From assembly GCF_034427435.1 (NCBI RefSeq), contig NZ_JAXQNP010000002.1, positions 124,001 to 188,000 of the forward strand: a stretch of 64,000 nucleotides of DNA, written 5' to 3'. Positions 8,993 to 18,567 of this stretch are shown here, piece after piece. Below the pieces are notes generated by a model that was not told the DNA's origin, made no database searches, and saw only the letters and a program-made list of their open reading frames with translations. Position 1 is the first letter of the stretch, and each line of letters begins with the position of its first letter. This DNA comes from Nitrospirillum sp034427435 (GTDB lineage: Bacteria > Pseudomonadota > Alphaproteobacteria > Azospirillales > Azospirillaceae). The translations under genes and the position numbers were made by a program.

Positions 8993-10156
8993 ATGCCGCT
9001 GACCACCGAAGAGATCGCCCTCGACCACGGTTTCCCTGGAACGCGGCGGAATGTGACGGTCCACCGCTTTGGCCCGGCCGCCGCCGATGCGGGAACCGGC
9101 CGCCCCAAGGCCTATATCCAGGCGGCCTTGCACGCCGACGAGATCCCCGGCCTGCTGGTGGCTCAGCACATCCTGGCCCGCCTGCGCGCGGCGGACGCGG
9201 AAGGCCGGGTGCGGGGCGACATCATCCTGGTTCCCTACGCCAACCCCATCGGCCTGTCGCAGGCCGTGCTGGGCACGGCCATCGGCCGCTTCGCGCTCAG
9301 CAACGGCATCAACTTCAACCGCGATTTCCCCGACCTGGCCGCCGCCGTGGCCGACCGGGTGATGGACCGCCTGGGCCCGGACGCGGGCGCCAACGTCGCG
9401 CTGGTCCGCCATGCCGCACGGGAGGCCATCGCCGCCTGGGAGACGGCGACGGAAGCCGACAGCCTGCGCAAAATCCTGCTGGGCCTGGCCATCGACGCCG
9501 ACATCGTGCTGGACCTGCATTGCGACAGCGAGGCCCTGCTGCACGCCTATACCGGCACCGAATCCTGGCCGGACGCCAGCGACCTGATGGCGGAGCTGGG
9601 GTGCCGCGCCGTGTTCCTGGCCCTGGAATCGGGCGGCAATCCCTTCGACGAATCCTGTTCCGGCCTGTGGTGGCGCCTGCGCAACCGCCTGACCACCGGC
9701 CGGCCCGGCGGGGCACCGCCCCTGCCCGCCGCCTGCCTGGCCGCCACCATCGAGCTGCGCGGCCGCCGCGACGTGGACGATGCCCAGGCCGCCACCGACG
9801 CCGACGCCTTGATTCGGTTCCTAACCCGGCGCGGCCTGCTGGCGGGCGACGTGGCCGCCCCGCCCGCCCCCGCCTGCCACGCCACCCCCCTGGCCGGCGT
9901 GGATCGGGTGCGGGCCCCCGTGGCCGGCGTGGTCCTCTACACCGTGGCGCTGGGCGACACCGTCGCCGTGGGCCAGACGGTGGCGGAGGTGGTGGACCCC
10001 GTGACCGGCATCCGCCACCCCGCCCGCGCCCGCGCCCCCGGCATCGTCTGGGCCCGGGCGGAGCAGCGCTACACCGCCGCCGGCGCCATCATCACCAGCA
10101 TCGCCGGCGATCGCCCCCTGGCCGAGGAAGGCAGCGGGCTGCTGACGGCCCGTTAA
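8993..10156 (+). CDS. Succinylglutamate desuccinylase/aspartoacylase-family zinc hydrolase
   Basis: About 387 aa from the ATG at 8993; no strong ribosome-binding site, so the start is uncertain. AstE/ASPA family metallo-carboxypeptidase-like fold: the zinc motif HADE (residues 47-50), then NFNRDFPD carrying the substrate-binding Asn-Arg, then DLHCDSE supplying the third zinc ligand. The C-terminal third is a beta-barrel with APVAGVVLYTVALGD, resembling the biotinyl/lipoyl-like barrel of this family. It probably removes an acyl group from an N-acyl amino acid, but no arginine-succinyltransferase genes are nearby, so the substrate is not predictable. Confidence 0.87.
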   Translation: MPLTTEEIALDHGFPGTRRNVTVHRFGPAAADAGTGRPKAYIQAALHADEIPGLLVAQHILARLRAADAEGRVRGDIILVPYANPIGLSQAVLGTAIGRFALSNGINFNRDFPDLAAAVADRVMDRLGPDAGANVALVRHAAREAIAAWETATEADSLRKILLGLAIDADIVLDLHCDSEALLHAYTGTESWPDASDLMAELGCRAVFLALESGGNPFDESCSGLWWRLRNRLTTGRPGGAPPLPAACLAATIELRGRRDVDDAQAATDADALIRFLTRRGLLAGDVAAPPAPACHATPLAGVDRVRAPVAGVVLYTVALGDTVAVGQTVAEVVDPVTGIRHPARARAPGIVWARAEQRYTAAGAIITSIAGDRPLAEEGSGLLTAR

Positions 10157-10302
10157 GTTCGCCCTTCTGTCCCGTCCCTCATAATGGTCCCCCGCCCCTG
10201 CACGCGGGCGGCCCTTGCCCCTGGGCGCGCTTCCAAGGGAAACTGGTGCTGGGAGAAGACCCGCCGCACACGCGGCGGCATCTGAGTCAACGCGGGGATA
10301 TC

Positions 10303-11460
10303 ATGGCGCGGGGAATTCGGGCGGCGTTGGCCGCTCTCATGGTGGCGGGGCTGGCGGCGATGGCGCCCGCCCCGGCCAATGCCGCCTGGTACACGGGCCG
10401 CAACATCGTAGTGGACCAGGCGGCCGATGGTTCGGTCATCGCCCTGGGCGACAGCGTCCAGCTCAACAGCACCGTGGCCGGTAGCGCCGTACTGATCAGT
10501 TCTAGCGCCACCGTCAACGGCACGGTGGCCGACAGTCTCATCGTCGTCTCCGGCAGCACCACCCTGTCCGGCCAGGTGGGTGGCGACGTGGTGCTGGTGG
10601 CCGGCAACATCGACATGGTGAAGGGCTCCGTCGTGTCCGGCGACGCCACGCTGCTGGGCGGCGAGGTCACGATGGACGGCACGGTCACGGGCGACGTGGC
10701 GGTCAAGGGCGGCGACCTCACCGTGTCGGGCACCATCATGGGCGATGTCGACGCCACCTCCGGCAAGCTGATCCTGAAGCCCGGCGCCCACATCATGGGC
10801 GACGTCACCTTCAGCGGCGGTCAGGCGCTGGAACTGCCGGCCGGCGCCCACATCGAGGGCAAGGTGCAGTACAAAGGCGACGGCGTGAAAAGCCATCGCC
10901 ACCACGACGCGGACGCCGATGAGGAAAGCGGCACCGACACCCGGGGCAACCACCACAGCGGCTGGCATATCTGGATGCCCTGGTTCGGCGGCATCGGCAT
11001 GATCAGCTTCGGCGTCGGCATGCTGCTGGTAGGTGCCGTGCTCTACATCCTGTTTCCCGGCGCCGTCACCAACGTCGCCGCCGGGATCGCCGGCGACCCC
11101 GGCCCGGCCGCGGTGAAGGGCCTGGTTTTGCTGGTGGGCGTGCCGCTGTTCAGCATGGTCTGCCTGATCACCATCATCGGCATCCCCGTGGCCCTGGTGC
11201 TGGGGTTCGCCTATGTCCTGGCGCTGATGGTGGCCATGCCGCTGGCCGGCTTCGCCCTGGCCGACATGGTGACCCAACGCCGGGGCCCGCCAGTCAGCCC
11301 GGGCGACCGCATCCGCCGCTACGCCCTGGTGGTGCTGATCCTGGCGGTGCTGCAGCTCATCCCCTTCGTGGGCGGGCTGGTGAAGTTCGGCCTGCTGATG
11401 ATGGGCCTGGGCGGCCTGGTCAGCCACCTGCGCCGCCGGGGCCCGGTGGCGGCCTACTGA
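10303..11460 (+). CDS. Exported bactofilin-like (polymer-forming) repeat protein with C-terminal membrane domain
   Basis: 385 aa from the ATG at 10303. Residues 1-26 look like a signal peptide ending ANA. Residues about 30-180 are short beta repeats of the kind V(S/N)GTVxGDVxVxGG, as in bactofilin/polymer-forming domains. A His/Asp-rich linker (HRHHDADADEE) follows, then four or so hydrophobic helices (about residues 195-365) with MISFGVGMLLVGAVLYI and LITIIGIPVALVLGFAYVLAL. The repeats would therefore lie in the periplasm and the C-terminus in the membrane. Cytoplasmic bactofilins have no signal peptide or membrane domain, so the role is not transferable. Ribosome-binding site GGGGA. Confidence 0.75.
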   Translation: MARGIRAALAALMVAGLAAMAPAPANAAWYTGRNIVVDQAADGSVIALGDSVQLNSTVAGSAVLISSSATVNGTVADSLIVVSGSTTLSGQVGGDVVLVAGNIDMVKGSVVSGDATLLGGEVTMDGTVTGDVAVKGGDLTVSGTIMGDVDATSGKLILKPGAHIMGDVTFSGGQALELPAGAHIEGKVQYKGDGVKSHRHHDADADEESGTDTRGNHHSGWHIWMPWFGGIGMISFGVGMLLVGAVLYILFPGAVTNVAAGIAGDPGPAAVKGLVLLVGVPLFSMVCLITIIGIPVALVLGFAYVLALMVAMPLAGFALADMVTQRRGPPVSPGDRIRRYALVVLILAVLQLIPFVGGLVKFGLLMMGLGGLVSHLRRRGPVAAY

Positions 11461-11470
11461 GCCGCCACCC

Positions 11471-12430
<960 letters not shown>

Positions 12431-12468
12431 GCCCGCCCCCGTTTGTTCATGCCCTCAACCGCCGGGCG

Positions 12469-13242
12469 TTACAGCACCGCCGCCAGGCGCCGGATCAACT
12501 CGGCCGCCCCGGCCGCCGCCGCCTGGCAGAAGGCGGGAAAGTCCATGTGGCTGTCGGCCCCGGCCAGATCGCTGAGGCTGCGCACCACCAGGTAGGGCAC
12601 ACCCCAGCGGGTCGCCACCTGGGCCACGGACGCGCCCTCCATCTCCACCGCCTGCGCCGCGAAGGTGCGGAACAGCCGGTCGCGCGAGGTCTCGCAGTTC
12701 AGGAACTGGTCGCCCGTCAGCACGGTTCCGAAGTGGATGCCGGGCACCCGCGCCTCCCCGCCCGTCGCTTCCGCCGACAGGGCCGGCAGGACCAGGCCGT
12801 CCAAGGCTGCACGCGCCTTGGCTTCCAGGCCCTGATCCAGGTCATAACCATGGGTTTCATCGAAGCCCGGCAGGGGCGGGACGCCGGGCTGATAGACCTT
12901 CAGCTCGCCCTGCGCCAGGGCGCCGTAATCGTGTTGTACCAGACGGGTCGCCACCACCACGTCGCCAATGGCCAGGGCCGGATCGACCCCGCCGGCCACG
13001 CCGGAGAACAGCAGGGCGCGGCAACCGAACACCTGCAGCAGCAGGGTGGAGACGACGGCGGCGTTGACCTTGCCGATTCCCGCCTCCACCAGCACCACTT
13101 GGCGGCCGTCCATGCTGCCTTGCTGGAAGGTGAAGCCGGCGATGACGCGCGTCTCCTCCGCCTGGAAATGCGCGCCGAAATGGGCGATTTCCTCCGGGAT
13201 GGCGCAAATCAGCCCCAGCGGGCCACCCTTCTGCTCGGTCAT
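12469..13242 (-). CDS. 5'-methylthioadenosine/S-adenosylhomocysteine nucleosidase-like protein
   Basis: 257 aa starting at the ATG at 13242 (AAGGGGAT upstream). PNP/UDP phosphorylase superfamily, MTAN branch: GLICAIPEEIAHF at the N-terminus, VLVEAGIGKVNAA, FSGVAGGVDPALAIGDVVVA, VEMEGASVAQVA and the catalytic-Asp segment RSLSDLAG. It would hydrolyse the N-glycosidic bond of MTA/SAH, recycling adenine and clearing methyltransferase by-products. The PNP fold is secure, but distinguishing MTAN from related hydrolases is not absolute. Confidence 0.88.
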   Translation of the reverse strand: MTEQKGGPLGLICAIPEEIAHFGAHFQAEETRVIAGFTFQQGSMDGRQVVLVEAGIGKVNAAVVSTLLLQVFGCRALLFSGVAGGVDPALAIGDVVVATRLVQHDYGALAQGELKVYQPGVPPLPGFDETHGYDLDQGLEAKARAALDGLVLPALSAEATGGEARVPGIHFGTVLTGDQFLNCETSRDRLFRTFAAQAVEMEGASVAQVATRWGVPYLVVRSLSDLAGADSHMDFPAFCQAAAAGAAELIRRLAAVL

Positions 13243-13340
13243 GTCGGACTTGATCCCCTTAGTCGCATAGGAGGCCGGCAGCATCCCCACCGTGCACACA
13301 AAGGCGGGCGCCGGGCCTGAACCTCATATATCCTGAGGGC

Positions 13341-15830
13341 ATGCCGCCTGTCGCGCCAATCTCTGTTCCAGGGCCAGATCCAGAGCTGTTGCCCGCCAAC
13401 ATCGCGGGCTGGTTCGCCCATCGCGGCTGGACGCCGCACGCCCACCAGCTGGAGATGCTGCGCGCCGCCCAGCGGGGGGAGCATACGCTGCTGATCGCCC
13501 CCACCGGCGGCGGCAAGACGCTGGCGGGGTTCCTGCCCAGCCTGATCGACCTGTCGGAACGCCCGCGCGAGGGGCTGCACACCCTTTACATCTCCCCCCT
13601 CAAGGCGCTGGCGGTGGACATCGCCCGCAACCTGGAACAGCCGGTGGCGGAGCTGCGCCTGCCCATCCGGGTGGAGACGCGCACCGGCGACACGCCGGAG
13701 GCCAAGCGCCGCCGCCAGCGCGCCCACCCGCCGCAAATCCTGATGACCACGGTGGAAAGCCTGGCGCTGCTGCTGTCGTATCCCGAGGCGGCGACTCTGT
13801 TCGGGACCCTGCGCACCATCATCGTGGATGAACTGCACGCCCTGGCCGGCAGCAAGCGCGGCGACCTGCTGGCCCTGCACCTCGCACGCCTGGCCAGCCT
13901 GGCGCCCAACGCCCGCCGCGTCGGCCTGTCCGCCACCGTGGCCCATCCCCAGGCCCTGGTCGATTACCTGGCCCTGCCCCACCATCCCATCGCCCCCGCG
14001 ACCCCGGTCAAGATCGTGCGCGGCGCCCCGGGCGCCCCGGCGGAGGTGGGCATCCTGCTGACCATGGAGATCCCCTGGGGCGGGCACATGGCGCTGCAGA
14101 CCATGCCGGACGTCTATGAGCAGGTGAAGGCCTGCGGCACCACCCTGATCTTCGTGAACACCCGTGCCCAGGCCGAACTTGTGTTCCAGGAGCTGTGGCG
14201 GGTGAACGCCGACGCCCTGCCCATCGCCCTGCACCACGGCAGCCTGTCGACCGAGCAGCGCCGCAAGGTGGAGGCGGCGATGGCGCGAGGATCACTGCGC
14301 GCCGTGGTCGCCACGAGTTCGCTGGACCTGGGCATCGACTGGGCCGCCGTGGACCTGGTGGTGCAGATCGGCGCGCCCAAGGGCGTCAGCCGCCTGCTGC
14401 AGCGCATCGGCCGCGCCAACCACCGCATCGACCTGACCTCCCGCGCCCTGCTCGTTCCCGCCAACCGGTTCGAGGTGCTGGAGTGCAAGGCCGCCATCGA
14501 CGCCGTGCGCGCCGGCACCCTGGATGGCGACCCACCCCGCCCCGGCGGGCTGGAGGTGCTGGCCCAGCATGTCGTGGGCACCGCCTGCGCTGGGCCCTTC
14601 GACGCCGACCACCTGTTCGCCGAGGTCGCCAGCTGCGCGCCCTACGCCAGCCTGACGCGGGAGCGGTTCGAGCAGGTGATGGATTTCGTGGCCACCGGCG
14701 GCTACGCCCTGCGCGCCTATGAACGCTTCCAGCGGCTGCGCCGGCGGGAGGATGGCTTGTGGCAGCTGGCCAACTACCAGGTGGCGCGGCAATACCGCCT
14801 GAACGTCGGCACCATCGTGGAGGAGCCGACGGTCAAGGTCCGAATGTCCAACGGCGGCTCCATCGGCGATGTGGAGGAATACTTCATCCAGGGCCTGGTG
14901 CCGGGCGACACCTTCATCTTCGGCGGCCAGCTGCTGCGCTTCGTCGGCATGCGCGACAACGCCGCCATCGTGGTCAAAGGCGGCCAGGGCCAGCCCAAGG
15001 TGCCGGTCTACGCCGGTGGCCGCCTGCCCCTGACCACCCATCTGGCCGACCGGGTGCGCGCCATGCTGGCCGATCCCGGCCAGTGGCGCGACCTGCCGCC
15101 GGAGGTGGCGGAGTGGCTGCGCATCCAGCGCTATGTCTCAGCATTGCCCGACCGCACCGGCCTGCTGGTGGAAACCTTCCCGCGCGGCGGCAAGGAGTTC
15201 CTGGTGGCCTACACCTTCGAGGGCCGCAACGCCCACCAGACCCTGGGCATGCTGCTGACCCGCCGCATGGAACGGCTGGGCCTCCACCCGCTGGGGTTCG
15301 TCGCCACCGACTATGTCCTGGCCATCTGGTCGCTGAGCACCGTCACGGACATGGACGCCCTGTTCGCCGAGGACATGCTGGGCGATGACCTGGAGGAGTG
15401 GATGGACGAGTCCAGCATGCTGCGCCGGACCTTCCAGACCGTGGCCACCATCGCCGGCACGCTGGAGCGCCGCCACCCGGGCGAAGAGAAGACCAAGCGC
15501 CAGATGACCGTCAGCGCCGACCTGATCTACGACGTGCTGCGCCGCCACGACCCCGGCCACCTGCTGCTGCAGGCCACCCGTGCCGAGGCCGCCGCCGGCC
15601 TGACCGACGTGCGCCGGCTGGCCGACATGCTGGCCCGCGTGAAGGGGCACATCCGCCACATGGCGCTGGACCGCATCTCCCCCCTGGCGGTGCCCGTGCT
15701 GCTGGAGATCGGCCGCGTCATGGTGGGGGGCCGGGCGGACGAGGTGCTGTTGCAGGAGGCCGCCGAGGAACTGGCGGCCGAGGCCCTGCCCAAGACCATG
15801 CGGCAAGGCCAGGGGCTATTGCCGTTTTAG
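13341..15830 (+). CDS. lhr: Ligase-associated DEXH-box DNA helicase, Lhr family
   Basis: 829 aa. SF2 helicase of the shorter Lhr type. Walker A is APTGGGKTLAG, the DEXH box is VDELHAL, motif III is GLSATV, motif V region SSLDLGID, and motif VI QRIGRANH. After the helicase core come the winged-helix and beta-sheet module (YFIQGLVPGDTF) and the Lhr C-terminal region. The family translocates 3'-5' on single-stranded DNA and unwinds RNA:DNA hybrids. Homologues sit in an operon with an ATP-dependent DNA ligase, an exonuclease and the phosphoesterase PdeM; here pdeM is 1.6 kb downstream, while ligase and exonuclease are absent from the window. Confidence 0.94.
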   Translation: MPPVAPISVPGPDPELLPANIAGWFAHRGWTPHAHQLEMLRAAQRGEHTLLIAPTGGGKTLAGFLPSLIDLSERPREGLHTLYISPLKALAVDIARNLEQPVAELRLPIRVETRTGDTPEAKRRRQRAHPPQILMTTVESLALLLSYPEAATLFGTLRTIIVDELHALAGSKRGDLLALHLARLASLAPNARRVGLSATVAHPQALVDYLALPHHPIAPATPVKIVRGAPGAPAEVGILLTMEIPWGGHMALQTMPDVYEQVKACGTTLIFVNTRAQAELVFQELWRVNADALPIALHHGSLSTEQRRKVEAAMARGSLRAVVATSSLDLGIDWAAVDLVVQIGAPKGVSRLLQRIGRANHRIDLTSRALLVPANRFEVLECKAAIDAVRAGTLDGDPPRPGGLEVLAQHVVGTACAGPFDADHLFAEVASCAPYASLTRERFEQVMDFVATGGYALRAYERFQRLRRREDGLWQLANYQVARQYRLNVGTIVEEPTVKVRMSNGGSIGDVEEYFIQGLVPGDTFIFGGQLLRFVGMRDNAAIVVKGGQGQPKVPVYAGGRLPLTTHLADRVRAMLADPGQWRDLPPEVAEWLRIQRYVSALPDRTGLLVETFPRGGKEFLVAYTFEGRNAHQTLGMLLTRRMERLGLHPLGFVATDYVLAIWSLSTVTDMDALFAEDMLGDDLEEWMDESSMLRRTFQTVATIAGTLERRHPGEEKTKRQMTVSADLIYDVLRRHDPGHLLLQATRAEAAAGLTDVRRLADMLARVKGHIRHMALDRISPLAVPVLLEIGRVMVGGRADEVLLQEAAEELAAEALPKTMRQGQGLLPF

Positions 15831-15847
15831 GCGGCTCTCAAACGCCA

Positions 15848-15877
15848 AAACGGCGCAGGATCGCTCCCGCGCCGTTT
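15848..15877. terminator. Bidirectional hairpin between convergent genes
   Basis: AAACGGCGC (15848-15856) pairs perfectly with GCGCCGTTT (15869-15877). It lies 17 bases after the helicase stop and 15 bases after the end of the convergent AhpD-like gene. The A-flank and T-flank on opposite sides suit termination in both directions. Confidence 0.6.
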
Positions 15878-15892
15878 GGAGAAGCGTCGCCG

Positions 15893-16243
15893 TCAGCCGG
15901 CGTTGGACGGGTGGCTGTCGTAGGCGTCCATGACCCGGGTGGTGTAGACCAGGGCGGCACCGGCGCCGATGGCCACGGCCACGCCCAGGGCCTCGGCGAT
16001 CTCCTCCTTGGTGGCGCCGTGCTTGATGGCGGCGTCGGTGTGGACGGTGATACAGCCGTCGCACTTCACGCTCACCGCCACGGCCAGGGCGATCAGCTCC
16101 CGCGTCTTGGCATCCAGGTGGTTGGTGTGCTGGCCGGCACCGCTGATGGTGACATAGCCCTTGACCGTATCCGGGCTCAGCTTGGCATAGGCGCCGACGC
16201 CGGCGCCGATCTGCTGACGATACTGGTTCCAATCGAGCATCAT
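15893..16243 (-). CDS. Carboxymuconolactone decarboxylase/AhpD-family protein
   Basis: 116 aa from the ATG at 16243 (AAAGGAAG upstream; a second ATG follows directly). Single CMD/AhpD-like domain with the redox motif Cys61-Asp-Gly-Cys64 and His68 in CDGCITVH, the alkylhydroperoxidase signature rather than the decarboxylase one. Such proteins act as small peroxidases or thiol-redox relays. It is divergent from an AraC-type regulator, which probably controls it. Confidence 0.9.
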   Translation of the reverse strand: MMLDWNQYRQQIGAGVGAYAKLSPDTVKGYVTISGAGQHTNHLDAKTRELIALAVAVSVKCDGCITVHTDAAIKHGATKEEIAEALGVAVAIGAGAALVYTTRVMDAYDSHPSNAG

Positions 16244-16317
16244 GATCTGCTTCCTTTCAATCCGCAGGCGCCGTCAGGTGAGGCGCCGGTCGCGGTGTGT
16301 TTCGATGTCTGAAAGGT

Positions 16318-16338
16318 AGCGCCGGGGATGCCGGCGCT
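16318..16338. promoter_or_regulatory. Inverted repeat in the ahpD-like/araC divergent region
   Basis: AGCGCCGG (16318-16325) and CCGGCGCT (16331-16338) form a perfect 8-base inverted repeat with a 5-base spacer. It lies in the 159-base intergenic region between the divergent peroxidase-like gene and the AraC regulator. Could be the regulator's operator; GC-rich inverted repeats also occur by chance here. Confidence 0.35.
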
Positions 16339-16402
16339 GAATGCCCGGGCGGATCGAGGTCATGACCGGCAGGATCAATGGTGGCGGGGTGAGGCAAAGT
16401 CC

Positions 16403-17383
16403 ATGGACGACGGTCGCAACGACGTGCTGAGCACACTGGCCCCCCTGATCCAGGTGCGCCCCCTGGTGGAGCAGCACTGCCTGTTCGGGCCCGGCTGGTC
16501 CACCCCCCATGCCCGCGAACCCTTGGGGCTCGCGCCGTTCCACATCGTGACGGCCGGCAGCGCCCAGGTGCTGCTGCCCGACCTGGAGCGCACTCTGCAC
16601 CTGTCCGCTGGGGATGTCCTTTTGTTGCCGCATGGCGCGCGGCACACCGTGCGCACCGCCGGCGCCGTTGCCACCCCGACAACGAGGCTGAACCGCCGCG
16701 ACAACGGGGTGGTGGAGGTCAAATGGACCAGCGACCTGCCCGACGCGGTGTCGGCGGTCCCGCCGGACAGTCCCGTCGCCCCGCCCGCGCTGGAATTGAT
16801 TTGCGGGCGATTCGCGTTCGAGCGGGTTGCGGACAACCCGCTGCTGGCCCTGCTGCCGGAGGCGGTGCACCTGACGGCGGCCGACCACCAGGAAAGCCGG
16901 CGCCTGACCCGGCTGGTGGAAACCATCCGGGATGAGGTCGCCTTGCCCCGGCCCGGCGGCCGCGCCATCGCCACCGATCTCGCCCGCGCCTTGTTCACCA
17001 TGATCCTGCGCGGCCATCTGGCGGGCCATGGCGAGGGCGCGGAGGCGGCGGGCCTGCTGGCCCGCCCGGCCACGGCGCGGGTGGTGGCGGCCCTGGTGCG
17101 CGATCCGGCGCGGGCCTGGACCCTGGACGAGTTGGCGGCGCAGGCCCATCTTTCCCGCGCCACCCTGGTGCGCGCCTTCCGCGCCGCCGGCGCCCCCGCC
17201 CCGCTGGCCTTCCTGGCCCAGGTGCGCATGACGCTGGCCGTGCGCCACCTGGTGGCAGAGGGGCTGTCGCTGGCGGAGACGGCGGCCCGCGTGGGCTATG
17301 AATCGGAAAGCGCGTTCAGCCGCGCCTTCAAACGCCACTACAATGCGGCCCCCGGGGACTACCGGGACGCCGCGCGCGCCTGA
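16403..17383 (+). CDS. AraC-family transcriptional regulator with N-terminal cupin
   Basis: 326 aa from the ATG at 16403, behind GGGGTGAGG. The N-terminal half is a cupin-type sensing domain (AraC-binding cupin_6 style): APFHIVTAGSAQVLL and LSAGDVLLLPHGARHTV. The C-terminal ~100 residues carry two HTH motifs: WTLDELAAQAHLSRATLVRAFR and LSLAETAARVGYESESAFSRAF, ending in the FKRHYNAAPGDYR signature. Regulators of this cupin type often stand next to a CMD/AhpD or oxidoreductase gene they control; the divergent neighbour here fits. Confidence 0.92.
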   Translation: MDDGRNDVLSTLAPLIQVRPLVEQHCLFGPGWSTPHAREPLGLAPFHIVTAGSAQVLLPDLERTLHLSAGDVLLLPHGARHTVRTAGAVATPTTRLNRRDNGVVEVKWTSDLPDAVSAVPPDSPVAPPALELICGRFAFERVADNPLLALLPEAVHLTAADHQESRRLTRLVETIRDEVALPRPGGRAIATDLARALFTMILRGHLAGHGEGAEAAGLLARPATARVVAALVRDPARAWTLDELAAQAHLSRATLVRAFRAAGAPAPLAFLAQVRMTLAVRHLVAEGLSLAETAARVGYESESAFSRAFKRHYNAAPGDYRDAARA

Positions 17384-17404
17384 CTGAATGGGGATCTTTT
17401 TCGC

Positions 17405-18139
17405 ATGAACGCCCGTTTCGGCACCGGCAGCGCCGGCGACCAGACCGCCCTGACCGTGAACGGGGCCACGGTGCTGGCGGACGCCAGCGGCGCCCTGTTC
17501 TGGCCGGACCGCGGCCTGCTGGTGGTGGCCGACCTGCACCTGGAAAAGGGATCGGCGTTCGCGGCGCGCGGCACCCTGCTGCCGCCCTACGACACCGCGG
17601 CCACGCTGGCGCGGTTGGAGGCGACCTGCCGCCGCCTGGCTCCCCGGCGCGTGCTGTGCCTGGGTGACAGCTTTCATGACCCCCGCGCCGGCGCCCGCGT
17701 CTCAGCCGACGACGGCCGTCGCCTCGCCGGGCTGATCCAGGCCCATGACTGGCTGTGGGTGGTGGGCAACCACGACCCGGCCCCACCCCCGGACTGGGGC
17801 GGACAGGTGGTGGACGACTGGGTGGAGGGCCCGCTGGTTTTCCGGCATGAGGCGCAGGACATCACCACCGCGGGCGAAATCTCCGGCCACTACCACCCCA
17901 AGGCCAGCGTACCCACCCGGGCACGGCGGGTGGGGGGGCGCTGCTTCATCACCGACGGCCACCGCCTGGTGCTGCCGGCCTTCGGCGCCTACACCGGCGG
18001 GCTGGATGTGCGCGACGCGGCGTTGCGCCGGCTGTTCCCCGGCGCCTTCAGCATCGTGCTGCTGCACCGGGACCGCGGCTACGCCTTCCAGTCCGCCCAC
18101 ATCCTGGGCGATGACTGGCCGCGAACCGGCACGGTCTGA
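17405..18139 (+). CDS. pdeM: Ligase-associated DNA damage response endonuclease PdeM
   Basis: 244 aa calcineurin-like metallophosphoesterase. Metal-binding motifs in order: VADLHLEKG (DxH), LGDSFHD (GDxxxD), VVGNHD (GNHD) and ISGHYHPKA (GHxH). This set and length match the phosphoesterase that accompanies an ATP-dependent DNA ligase, a beta-CASP-like exonuclease and an Lhr helicase. It starts 21 bases after the AraC regulator, so it may now depend on that promoter. The ligase and exonuclease genes are not here; the helicase is upstream across the inserted peroxidase/AraC pair. Confidence 0.93.
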   Translation: MNARFGTGSAGDQTALTVNGATVLADASGALFWPDRGLLVVADLHLEKGSAFAARGTLLPPYDTAATLARLEATCRRLAPRRVLCLGDSFHDPRAGARVSADDGRRLAGLIQAHDWLWVVGNHDPAPPPDWGGQVVDDWVEGPLVFRHEAQDITTAGEISGHYHPKASVPTRARRVGGRCFITDGHRLVLPAFGAYTGGLDVRDAALRRLFPGAFSIVLLHRDRGYAFQSAHILGDDWPRTGTV

Positions 18140-18567
18140 TTGATCGACAGGGACTTTAGAAATAGGGACCCCAGAAAAGGAAACGGGCGGCCCGGGGATG
18201 GGGGGACCCGGGCCGCCCTTAGGTCGTCCGCTGAACGCGCTTTGGGGGGTGCGCAACCAGGCCGGGATGGGGGAACCGGTAACTGGACTATCGAGCGGAC
18301 ACTGTTACAGATAGGAGCCCCCCGGGGAAAAACAAGCACGCCAATACATCTGGATAGGGTGGGGAGTAGATCTCGATGGAGGTGATCCACCGGACGGGCG
18401 GGTACGTATCTTTTGTCATACGCGGATCGTCCTGCGACAATCGATCCGCCATCCTGGAAAACCCACTCAAAGGCCTATAGCCGGGTTCGAAGGGAGAGGT
18501 TTTTCTTGCCCGCTATTGTAACGCTCCCCTGCCGCCGGCCAGTTGCAGATTTGCTAGGGTTTGCCTG
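18140..18567. other. 428-base intergenic region before the photolyase gene
   Basis: No supported gene. It holds the strong hairpin described separately (18185-18218), then about 340 bases of lower-GC sequence. TGATCC at 18383-18388 equals the -35 element reported for RpoE/ChrR-type sigma factors of photosynthetic alphaproteobacteria, but no convincing -10 was found. Little else is recognisable. Confidence 0.4.
18185..18218 (+). terminator. Strong hairpin after pdeM
   Basis: GGGCGGCCCGGG (18185-18196) pairs perfectly with CCCGGGCCGCCC (18207-18218), giving 12 G-C pairs with a 10-base loop, 45 bases after the pdeM stop. Only two T follow, so termination efficiency is uncertain, but position and strength fit a transcript end. 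Confidence 0.6.

Noticed and set aside
8923..10302. Long open frame running into the bactofilin-like gene from upstream
   Set aside because: It is a Pro/Arg-rich reading frame overlapping the AstE-like gene in another frame; the true start at 10303 has a ribosome-binding site and a signal peptide.
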